From Mycolicibacterium moriokaense (GTDB taxonomy: Bacteria > Actinomycetota > Actinomycetes > Mycobacteriales > Mycobacteriaceae), in contig NZ_QQBJ01000012.1 in the NCBI RefSeq assembly GCF_003347205.1, positions 1-64,000 of the forward strand: DNA of 64,000 bases, in the 5' to 3' direction. The stretch's first letter is position 1. Each line of letters starts with the position of its first letter. A program made the position numbers and the translations under genes. Below the pieces are notes generated by a model. It was not told the DNA's origin. It saw only the letters and a list, made by a program, of their open reading frames with translations, and did no database searches. Positions 25,296 through 32,907 of this stretch are shown piece by piece.

Positions 25296-26861
25296 ATGAC
25301 CTCCGCGCAGGGCGGGTCGCGGCTGGGCTCCCGCTTCGGGCCCTACGAGCTGCACTCTCTGATCGGCGTCGGCGGCATGGGCGAGGTCTATCGCGCGTAC
25401 GACACCGTCAAGGAGCGCATGGTGGCCGTCAAGGTGCTGCGTGCGGAGATGGCGGCCGACAAGAGCTATCAGGCGCGCTTTCGGCGTGAATCGCGGGTGG
25501 CGGCCAGACTGCAGGAACCGCATGTCATCCCGGTGCACGACTTCGGTGACATCGACGGCACGCTCTACATCGACATGCGGCTGGTCGAGGGCGCCAGCCT
25601 GAAGGACGAGCTGCGGGCGAACGGGCCGCTGGAGCCGCGCCGGGCGGCGTCGATCATCGCGCAGGTGGCTGCGGCCCTGGACGCCGCACACGCGGACGGC
25701 CTGGTGCACCGCGACATCAAGCCGGAGAACGTGCTGCTGACGGCCGACGACTTCGCCTATCTGGTGGACTTCGGGATCGCGCACGGCGAAGGCGACGCGA
25801 GTGTCACCTCGACGGGGTTGATCATCGGGTCGTGCGCCTACATGGCCGCGGAGCGGTTCGCCGGCGGACAGGTCGGGCCCGCCGCCGACATCTATTCACT
25901 GACCTGTCTGCTGTACGAGTGCCTGACCGGCCGCTCGCCGTTCGAGACCGGCGGGGATCTACGGCAGCTGATGAGCGCGCACATGTTCTCGCCGCCGCCG
26001 CGGCCGAGCATCATGCGGCGCGGCGTCACCCGCGCGTTCGACGACGTCGTCGCCAGGGGCATGGCCAAGAAGCCGTCGGACCGGTTTCCGACGGCGGGTG
26101 CGCTGGCCAAGGCCGCGAACGCGGCGGTGGGTGCGGTGGAGCCGCCGCGGCCGCCGCTGCCCGCGCCCAGCCCGCCGGCGGGCACCCGGCAGTTCTCGTC
26201 GGTCTACGAGAACCCGTCGGGCACCGGCTACACGCCGTACCCGCCGCAGCTGCAGGCGCCGCCCGGGCCGCCGCCGCCACCGCGCAAGTCGCGCTTCGGC
26301 AGGACCCAGGTGGCGTTGGGGGTGTCGGTGATCGTGCTGCTCGCGGTGGCCGCGGCGTTGGCGTCGGTGCTGGTCTTCGGCGGCGGCGACAGCAGCCCGA
26401 CGCCGCGCACTCCGCTGGCGGCGCCGCCGCCGAGCACCACCACCGTCACGACCACCGCACCGTCGCCGTCCACCGATTCCCCGACCCCCACGACCACCAC
26501 GTCGACGTCGCCCTCGTCGGCTCCGGCGGCGCTGGCAGGGATGACAGGGGTGGACGGCCAGGGCTTCGTCGGCCACACCACCCGCTGCCAGCAGGGCGAC
26601 ACGTTGGTGACGGCAATCGAGACCGCGACGTCGATGGCGGTGGTGTGTGAGACGTCGCCGGGCAACTATCAGTACCGCGGCGAACGGCTGCGCGACGGGG
26701 CGAACATCCAGCTGGACAACGCGGCGCCCACCGACGGCGGGTTCGACGCGACCAACCCGGCCGATGGCGCGCACTACGAGATCCGGCCCAACAGGCTGAG
26801 GATCCTGAGCAACGGCCACGTCGATTCCGACGAGTCGGCGGTGCAGTACGGCTCGCGCTAG
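25296..26861 (+). CDS. transmembrane Ser/Thr protein kinase
   Basis: The 521-residue PknE/PknH-type receptor kinase has a kinase domain (about 15-280) with glycine loop GVGGMGEVYRA, Lys46, catalytic HRDIKPEN (Asp140) and DFGIAH. A Pro-rich juxtamembrane region follows, then one membrane helix (about 338-362) and an extracellular Thr/Pro/Ser linker. The outer domain is small (about 410-521), starts GMTGVDGQGF and holds two Cys. The outer domain is presumably the sensor; I do not recognise its fold. GAAAGGA sits before the ATG at 25296. It heads a kinase/sigma factor island with the genes at 28118, 30040 and 30997. Confidence 0.9.
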   Translation: MTSAQGGSRLGSRFGPYELHSLIGVGGMGEVYRAYDTVKERMVAVKVLRAEMAADKSYQARFRRESRVAARLQEPHVIPVHDFGDIDGTLYIDMRLVEGASLKDELRANGPLEPRRAASIIAQVAAALDAAHADGLVHRDIKPENVLLTADDFAYLVDFGIAHGEGDASVTSTGLIIGSCAYMAAERFAGGQVGPAADIYSLTCLLYECLTGRSPFETGGDLRQLMSAHMFSPPPRPSIMRRGVTRAFDDVVARGMAKKPSDRFPTAGALAKAANAAVGAVEPPRPPLPAPSPPAGTRQFSSVYENPSGTGYTPYPPQLQAPPGPPPPPRKSRFGRTQVALGVSVIVLLAVAAALASVLVFGGGDSSPTPRTPLAAPPPSTTTVTTTAPSPSTDSPTPTTTTSTSPSSAPAALAGMTGVDGQGFVGHTTRCQQGDTLVTAIETATSMAVVCETSPGNYQYRGERLRDGANIQLDNAAPTDGGFDATNPADGAHYEIRPNRLRILSNGHVDSDESAVQYGSR

Positions 26862-26912
26862 ACCGGGCGCATTTCCCGTTTAGCCCCGCCCGGATCGGGC
26901 CATCCTCGGCCC

Positions 26913-27068
26913 ATGGCACAGCCCAACGACCCGCCTGCCACCCCGAAGGACGCCAGGAAGGCGACCGAGGAGCAGCGGGAGCGCCAGGACGAGTTCGACC
27001 ACCGCAACGACGATCCGGACGCACCGGGCGGGCACCAGACCAAAGATCAGGTGGCCGACGAGACCTAG
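26913..27068 (+). CDS. small hydrophilic protein of unknown function
   Basis: The 51-residue frame reads MAQPNDPPATPKDARKATEE onwards and ends DQVADET. It is highly charged, has no hydrophobic segment and looks intrinsically disordered. Third positions are G/C-rich, and the length and charge resemble other small mycobacterial hypothetical proteins. It lies 51 bases after the kinase gene on the same strand and could be co-transcribed. Function is unknown. Confidence 0.5.
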   Translation: MAQPNDPPATPKDARKATEEQRERQDEFDHRNDDPDAPGGHQTKDQVADET

Positions 27069-27072
27069 CGCG

Positions 27073-27822
27073 TCAAGGGCAGGTGATGAACCCCCACGCC
27101 GCACCTTGGCCGCCGGGCATGTCGGGAACGACGACGGTGTTCCAGTCGTCCGCCGAGCACTTTCCGATGACCTCGACCTGGCGACCTGCCGTCAGTACGC
27201 CGATCTTCTTGCCCTTGCCCGGCGGGACGTTCGGTACGTCGTACACGTCGTTATCCGCGGTCACTGTCGCGAGCGGCTTGGCAGCGGGTGCGGGGGCAGG
27301 CTCCTCCGGTTTCTGCGCCGGGGCGGCAGGTGCCTGAGCCGGGGCCGCAGGCGTGGGCGTGAGGCAGTCGAACGCTGTTTCGCTGTCCCAACTCGCTCGT
27401 GACTCGGGATGCATGGCGTCGTAGGTGGACCCTCCGTGCACCTTGCCGTCGTCACCGATGGTGCCGTTGTAGATTCCCTTCGAGCTTTCGCTCCACACGA
27501 TTGTCAGGTTGACCGTGCGCCCGGTGATCGCACCGTCGCTGATGCTTCCGAACGTCTTGGTGCGGCCGTCATCACTGGTCGAGATCGCCTGCCCGCCGCT
27601 GGCGGATTTGCCGTTCACGCCCGTCAGCGACACGTGGTAGCCGTTCGACTGGCCGAGGACCGCGACTCCGGCGAACCCGTATTGATCGCAGGCGGGGGCG
27701 AGGGGCAGCGGCGCGAGGGGGGCGGCCTGTGCGGGGAGCGGGGCAGCGAGCAACGCCGCCGCACTCACCAGCGGGACAACGGCGAATAGTCGGGATCCGT
27801 TCGGAGTCGTTGATTGCGACAT
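27073..27822 (-). CDS. secreted protein with C-terminal SH3-like domain
   Basis: The 249-residue exported protein has a signal peptide ending PAQAAPLA. An N-terminal beta-rich domain (about 45-150) with paired Cys follows (CDQYGFAG and AFDCLTP). A Pro/Ala linker leads to a C-terminal SH3-like region (about 185-249) with ADNDVYDVPN and a Cys pair. Such domains bind wall polymers or peptides. AAAGGAG lies in front of the ATG. It is divergent from the second kinase and shares the 295-base intergenic region holding the ATCGAAGTT palindrome. Confidence 0.6.
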   Translation of the reverse strand: MSQSTTPNGSRLFAVVPLVSAAALLAAPLPAQAAPLAPLPLAPACDQYGFAGVAVLGQSNGYHVSLTGVNGKSASGGQAISTSDDGRTKTFGSISDGAITGRTVNLTIVWSESSKGIYNGTIGDDGKVHGGSTYDAMHPESRASWDSETAFDCLTPTPAAPAQAPAAPAQKPEEPAPAPAAKPLATVTADNDVYDVPNVPPGKGKKIGVLTAGRQVEVIGKCSADDWNTVVVPDMPGGQGAAWGFITCP

Positions 27823-27936
27823 GAGAACTCCTTTCGGGTATCGACTGGGCGCCTGCCTTTTCGGTGATATCCCGACGCCGGTCGTCGGAGTGACGTCCAG
27901 CCATGCCCGGCATTATCACCGTCGCCACCCCCATAT

Positions 27937-27960
27937 ATCGAAGTTGAGCAAAACTTCGAT
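27937..27960. promoter_or_regulatory. 9-base inverted repeat upstream of the receptor kinase
   Basis: ATCGAAGTT (27937-27945) and AACTTCGAT (27952-27960) are perfect inverted arms around GAGCAA. The right part, AGCAAAACTTCGATGAC (27948-27964), repeats the element found before the first kinase gene at 25159. This is a likely site for a common regulator. Confidence 0.5.
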
Positions 27961-28117
27961 GACCGCCGTTCATTGGGCTGACCTGCATTCATGTTGTTGC
28001 GACGGCAAACATTGCCCCAGTGTCACAACTTTTCCGCGCGCCCCGACACACCTGGCAAACGTGGTGTAGCTTCAATCGACACATCAAAGCGGGTTCGCCT
28101 GCCCAGGAGTAAACGCG

Positions 28118-29929
28118 GTGGATGCGACACCATTCGGGCAATATCAGCTGCAGGAGCTGATCGGCCGGGGCGGAATGGGCGAGGTCTACAGGGCCTTCGA
28201 CACCAAAACCGACCGTATCGTCGCGCTCAAGGTGCTGCCGTCGCACCTGGCCAAGGACGAGGTCTTCCAGCAGCGCTTCCGGCGCGAGTCGCAGGCCGCT
28301 GCGGGCATCAACGAACCGCACGTCGTGCCGATCCACGGTTTCGGTGAGATCGACGAGAAGCTCTACCTCGACATGCGGCTGATCGACGGCCGCAACCTCG
28401 GCGCGATGCTCGACGGCGGCAAGCCGCTGAAACCCGCGCTGGCGGTGTCGATCATCGAGCAGGTGGCCGCGGCGCTGGACGCCGCGCACGACCTCGGCCT
28501 GATCCATCGCGACGTGAAGCCGTCCAACATCCTGGTCACCAAGAACGACTTCGCCTACCTGATCGATTTCGGGCTCGCGCGCAGCGCCGGGCAGGAAGGG
28601 CTGACCACCGCGGGCAGCACGCTGGGCACGATGGCGTACATGTCGCCCGAGCGCTTCGAGGGCGGCCAGATCGACCCGCGCTCCGACGTCTACGCGCTGA
28701 CCTGCGTGCTCTACGAGTGCCTGACGGGGTCACGGCCGTATCCGGTGGACAGCCTCGAGCAGCAGATCGCCCGGCACATCAGCGCGCCGCCGCCGAAGCC
28801 GTCGGCGATGAACCCCAAGCTTGGCGCCTTCGACGACGTCATCGCCAAGGGCATGTCCAAGAAGCCGGGCAAGCGCTATCAGACGGCGGGCGAACTGGCC
28901 GTCGCCGCGCGCCAGGCGCTGAGCCTGCCGGTGCGCACCACCGGTGGGTCGGGTCGGCACTCGGCGGGCCGGGCCAAGCCGAAGTCGGGTCGCGGCGTGC
29001 CCGCGCGAACCCTGGGGCTGCTGGCCGCCGCCGTCGTGCTCGGCGCCGCACTGGTCTTCGGGGCGTGGCATCTGTGGGGCGGCAAGAACAGCGGCGAAAC
29101 CACGGCGGGACCGCCGTCGACGTCGGCGCCGCCGGCGCCGTCGGACGAGTCGGGCGGCGTGGTGCCCGAGATCGCGGCGACTCTGCCCGCCGCCATCAAG
29201 GACTCCGGCCACCTCACCGTCGGCGTGAATGTGCCGTATGCGCCCAACGAGTTCAAGAACTCCGCCGGTGACATCGTCGGCTTCGATGTCGACCTGATGA
29301 ACGCCGTGGCCAAGACCCTCGGACTGGTCCCCGACTACCGGGAGTACCTGTTCGAGGACATCATCCCGACGGTGCAGAACGGCGGCGTCGACGTCGGCAT
29401 GTCGTCGTTCACCGACACCCTCGAGCGTCAGGATCAGGTGGACTTCGTCACCTACTTCGAAGCGGGCACACTATGGGCGCAGCGGGCCGGCTCCAACGTC
29501 GACCCGAACGCCGCCTGCGGGCTGCGGATCGGGATGACCCCGGGCTCGACCCACCAGACCGTCGAGATCCCGGCCAAGAGCGACCAGTGCGTCGCAGCGG
29601 GCCTGCCGCCGGTGGAGGCCGTTCCCTACGACCGGCAGGACGAACTGACCGCCGCCCTGATCAACGGCGAGATCGACGCGATGTCGGCGGACTCGCCGGT
29701 GACGGGGTTCGCGATCAAGGGCAGCGGCGGCGCCCTGACTGCCGCGGGTGATCAGTTCGACACGGCGCCCTACGGGTGGCCGGTGCAGAAGGATTCGCAG
29801 CTGGCCGACTCGCTGCGCCAAGCGCTCGAACACGTCATGTCGACCGGCGAGTACCAGGAAATCGCCACCAAGTGGGGCGTCGACAAGGGCATGATCGCCA
29901 AGCCGGTGATCAACGGCGCCATCAGCTGA
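28118..29929 (+). CDS. receptor Ser/Thr kinase with extracellular solute-binding domain
   Basis: The 603-residue protein has a cytoplasmic kinase domain (8-270) with GRGGMGEVYRA, Lys38, HRDVKPSN (Asp132) and DFGLAR. A basic juxtamembrane segment follows, one membrane helix (about 298-320), a short Thr/Ser/Pro linker and an extracellular type-3 bacterial solute-binding domain (about 355-595). The binding domain shows HLTVGVNVPYAPNEF, GFDVDLMNAVAKTLG and QNGGVDVGMSSFTDT, as in amino-acid-binding proteins. The outer domain should sense a small molecule, probably an amino acid or opine-like compound, and signal across the membrane. AGGAG precedes the GTG start. No ABC permease genes are adjacent. 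Confidence 0.9.
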   Translation: MDATPFGQYQLQELIGRGGMGEVYRAFDTKTDRIVALKVLPSHLAKDEVFQQRFRRESQAAAGINEPHVVPIHGFGEIDEKLYLDMRLIDGRNLGAMLDGGKPLKPALAVSIIEQVAAALDAAHDLGLIHRDVKPSNILVTKNDFAYLIDFGLARSAGQEGLTTAGSTLGTMAYMSPERFEGGQIDPRSDVYALTCVLYECLTGSRPYPVDSLEQQIARHISAPPPKPSAMNPKLGAFDDVIAKGMSKKPGKRYQTAGELAVAARQALSLPVRTTGGSGRHSAGRAKPKSGRGVPARTLGLLAAAVVLGAALVFGAWHLWGGKNSGETTAGPPSTSAPPAPSDESGGVVPEIAATLPAAIKDSGHLTVGVNVPYAPNEFKNSAGDIVGFDVDLMNAVAKTLGLVPDYREYLFEDIIPTVQNGGVDVGMSSFTDTLERQDQVDFVTYFEAGTLWAQRAGSNVDPNAACGLRIGMTPGSTHQTVEIPAKSDQCVAAGLPPVEAVPYDRQDELTAALINGEIDAMSADSPVTGFAIKGSGGALTAAGDQFDTAPYGWPVQKDSQLADSLRQALEHVMSTGEYQEIATKWGVDKGMIAKPVINGAIS

Positions 29930-30039
29930 GAACCGCCCGCGAAAAAAATCTCCGAAAAAAGTGTGAAATCCGGCCCCGCCCGGTGCCCACACCCGTGAAA
30001 GCCGCTTGACGGAAGCGGCGAGTAACCGAAGGAGAAATC

Positions 30040-30840
30040 ATGACCACCACCTATCAACCGAGGGGCCACGAAGCCTGGGCATACGCACCGCAGACGGTGC
30101 TGCCGCCGGCCATGCCGCAACCGACCGGCAACTCGACGATGTCGAGCGCTCTGCGCAGAGGCCTCGTCGTACTCGGCGCCGCCGTCGCCGTCGGTGCGGG
30201 CGCGTTGCTCGGGGCGACGGTGTTCGGCAGCGACGGGCCGGACTCCAACCGGCCGGTGTATCTGGTGCCGGGACCCAGCGGCAACCCCGCCGTGCTGGAG
30301 ACGACGCCGGCGCCCGCCCCGGCCGAGCCTGCACCGGATCTCAGCCCGCCCCCGGCCGTGACGGCCGTCGTGGTGCCGCCGACGAACAACGGCCCGATCG
30401 TCACGCTGCCACCTGCCGCCCCGAACCCCGCACCGGCGGCGCGCCCGGCACCCGCGCCCGACCCGGCACCTGCGCCGCCACCCGCGCCGGTGCTGCAGGC
30501 GCCGCGTCCCATCCCGGTGCCGTTCCCGATCAAGATCCACCCGCAACCGCCGAAGCCGGTGACACCGCCGCAGGCACCCAAGGCCGACCCGCCGAAGCCG
30601 GCGACGCCCGCCCCCGGCCCCACCGGCGGTGTCGGTCCCAAGGGGCCTGGCGACACCGAGGTGGTGCTGCCCAAGCCCGGACCCAAGGGGCCCGGCGACA
30701 CCGAAGTGGTGCTGCCCAAGCCGGGACCGCGAGGGCCCGGCGACACCGAGGTGGTGTTGCCGAAGCCGGTGCCCGCGCCGCCGGCGCCGGTGCCTGCCCC
30801 GCCCGAACCGCCGCCCTGCTCGACCCTGCTCTGCCTGTAG
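30040..30840 (+). CDS. proline-rich one-pass membrane protein with three 15-residue repeats
   Basis: The 266-residue protein has a short cytoplasmic start, one membrane helix (about 38-62) and a long extracellular Pro/Ala-rich region. Near its C terminus the unit PKGPGDTEVVLPKPG occurs three times in tandem (the last with R for K). It ends with a two-Cys peptide, PPCSTLLCL. AAGGAG precedes the ATG. It sits between the receptor kinase and the ECF sigma factor and could be a wall-spanning adaptor or phosphorylation target, which is inference. No catalytic domain is visible. Confidence 0.65.
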   Translation: MTTTYQPRGHEAWAYAPQTVLPPAMPQPTGNSTMSSALRRGLVVLGAAVAVGAGALLGATVFGSDGPDSNRPVYLVPGPSGNPAVLETTPAPAPAEPAPDLSPPPAVTAVVVPPTNNGPIVTLPPAAPNPAPAARPAPAPDPAPAPPPAPVLQAPRPIPVPFPIKIHPQPPKPVTPPQAPKADPPKPATPAPGPTGGVGPKGPGDTEVVLPKPGPKGPGDTEVVLPKPGPRGPGDTEVVLPKPVPAPPAPVPAPPEPPPCSTLLCL

Positions 30841-30996
30841 CAGTGTCGACGGATTGCCCTGTCGTCCGAGCGCGGCAGGGCCATCCGTCGGCACCGACTG
30901 TTCAACTCGTTGAAATGCGAATACGCCGACTGGGGTGTCGGAGTCGGGATTACCGTTACTCCGATACCGCCGCAGGCAGGTATGGAAAGCACTGTC

Positions 30997-32559
30997 ATGA
31001 CCGCAGTACAGGACCGGGGTGTCCTCGGACCCGACAGCTCCGACGCGCAACTGGCCGTCGCGGCCGCTTCCGGTGACCGCAGCGCGTTCGCCGTGATCTA
31101 CGACCGCTACGCCGACCGCCTGCACGACTTCTGCGTCGGCATGCTGGCCGACCGCGATGCGGCCGCCGACTGCGTCCAGGACGCGTTCTGTGAAGCCGCG
31201 ACCTGCCTGCGCGACCTACGGGAACCGGACAAACTCCGCCCGTGGCTCTACGGGATCGCGCGCCATCGCTGCCTGCGCAGGCTGCGCGAGCGGCGCAGGG
31301 AGCAACCGACCGACACCCTTCCCGACGTGCAGTCCAGCGAGGCGGGGCCGGACGCGCTGGCCGGCAGGACCGAATTGGCCGAACTGGTCGCCGAGGCCGC
31401 GGGCGGGCTGTCCGACCGCGACCGCTCGGTGCTGGAACTGTCCTACCGCCACGGTCTCGACGGGACGGAATTGGCGCAGGCCCTCGGCGTCACCGCGACC
31501 AACGCCTACACGATGGTGTTCCGGCTGCGCGAGACCATGGAACGGTGCCTCGGCGCGCTGCTGGTCTGCCGGGGCGCGCGAAGCGATCCGCACCGCTGCC
31601 CGGAGTTGGCCGGCCTGCTGCACGGCTGGGACGGGCAGTTCAGCAGCCTGGTCCGCAAGCGCGTCGCGCGCCACATCGACGGTTGCGGCTCCTGTGAGCG
31701 GGAGCGCAGTGGACGGCTCAATCCTGTTGCGCTGCTTGGGGCCACGCCGGTCTTCATCCCCGCCCCGGACTGGCTGCGCGAGCGCACACTCGGTCAGATC
31801 CAGCTGACGTCATCGCATATCGACATGCCGACCGAACGGCTGTCGGGGGACGGGCTCTCGGCGCCGACCGTGAGGTTGCCCCTCTCGGCGGGTGCTGCCC
31901 CGCCGCCGAATGCCGACGAGTCGACCGTGCGCCTCGCCCGGGACAGCGGTGATGGCGCCGACGACGGCATGCGGCGCCGGTCGCGGTTGATGCTGCTGTT
32001 GGCGCTGCTGATCGGCCTGCCGCTGCTGGCGCTCGGGCTGACGATCGCCGTGCTGCGCCTGCCCGATGCGGATGTGGCGCCGAGCGGCGAGACGGAGAAC
32101 GCGCCGTCGGCCACTGTCGCCACCCCTGCCGGTACGACGCCGACGGCGGCCACGCCGTCTAAGGCGGCGCCGGCAGCGGTGCCGCGGCAGGTCGCGCCGG
32201 TGCTCACCCCGCCGGAGCCGCAGCCGAGGCCCGTCGCGCCGAGCGCTGTCGTGCCCGCGCAACCGCCTCCGGCGGCGACCAGATCGCAGGCGCCGCAGCA
32301 ACAGACGCGCCGCTCACAGACGTCGGCGCCGCCGTCGCAGGAGCAGCGAAACCTGCCCCCGCCCAACCAACCGGACCCCGTCGACGCCGGGCAGGCGAAC
32401 CTGCCCGCACCGGCCCCCGAACAGGAGGCCCCAGCGCAGCAGGTCCCCGCACCGGAACCGGCGCAGCCGCAGGTGCCGCTGCAGGATCAGGTGCGCATCC
32501 AGGAGCGGCACAGCCCGCCGGCCGATGACACCACGACGACGGTGCCCTACCCCCGATGA
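30997..32559 (+). CDS. ECF sigma factor fused to zinc anti-sigma-like motif, membrane helix and Pro-rich tail
   Basis: The 520-residue protein has sigma region 2 (about 27-100, VCVQDAF-like segment DCVQDAFCEAATCLRDL) and region 4 (about 135-195, LSDRDRSVLELSYRHGLDG then a helix-turn-helix). An HxxxCxxC motif follows (His226, Cys230, Cys233), as in zinc anti-sigma factors. One membrane helix (about 330-352) precedes a Pro/Gln/Ala-rich extracellular tail. This matches actinobacterial membrane-tethered ECF groups that carry their own regulator. The neighbouring kinases suggest control by phosphorylation. ATG 30997 with GGAAAG upstream is preferred; ATG 30982 is possible. Confidence 0.85.
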   Translation: MTAVQDRGVLGPDSSDAQLAVAAASGDRSAFAVIYDRYADRLHDFCVGMLADRDAAADCVQDAFCEAATCLRDLREPDKLRPWLYGIARHRCLRRLRERRREQPTDTLPDVQSSEAGPDALAGRTELAELVAEAAGGLSDRDRSVLELSYRHGLDGTELAQALGVTATNAYTMVFRLRETMERCLGALLVCRGARSDPHRCPELAGLLHGWDGQFSSLVRKRVARHIDGCGSCERERSGRLNPVALLGATPVFIPAPDWLRERTLGQIQLTSSHIDMPTERLSGDGLSAPTVRLPLSAGAAPPPNADESTVRLARDSGDGADDGMRRRSRLMLLLALLIGLPLLALGLTIAVLRLPDADVAPSGETENAPSATVATPAGTTPTAATPSKAAPAAVPRQVAPVLTPPEPQPRPVAPSAVVPAQPPPAATRSQAPQQQTRRSQTSAPPSQEQRNLPPPNQPDPVDAGQANLPAPAPEQEAPAQQVPAPEPAQPQVPLQDQVRIQERHSPPADDTTTTVPYPR

Positions 32560-32580
32560 CGAAGGTGGCTGCGGGCGCGG

Positions 32581-32748
32581 CTATCTGACGTTGCAGCCGC
32601 TGGACATGTTGTGGCAGTGCCCGCTGCCGCTGCAGGTGCCACAGTTGCAGCCGCAGGCGATGCGCGCCTGGGGCGCCGGCCGCGGCGCCGGCTGCACGAT
32701 GTTGACGTCGACATCTCGATCTCGACGGGGACGGTCGCGTCGGGGCAT
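32581..32748 (-). CDS. 55-residue cysteine-rich protein
   Basis: A perfect AGGAGG lies seven bases before an ATG at 32748. The product starts MPRRDRPRRDRDVDVNIVQP, has a short Pro/Ala part and ends in a cluster CGCNCGTCSGSGHCH followed by one more Cys. There are six Cys (32, 34, 36, 39, 45, 52) and His44 and His46 in the last 25 residues. This resembles small metallothionein-like metal binders such as MymT by composition, not by alignment. A modified-peptide precursor is another possibility. It is convergent with the sigma factor gene, 21 bases away. Confidence 0.6.
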   Translation of the reverse strand: MPRRDRPRRDRDVDVNIVQPAPRPAPQARIACGCNCGTCSGSGHCHNMSSGCNVR

Positions 32749-32907
32749 CTTGACCTCCTAGGTCGCCTGACTTGACGCTCTCGACGGTAGACCCCGACGG
32801 CCGCTCGGATATGCGGATTGGACGCCATTGTGAGACGATGAGCGCAACTGGTACCGGCGTGACGACTCTCCGCCTGGTCGCTGCACACACAGACTCTTGG
32901 AGTTTTC

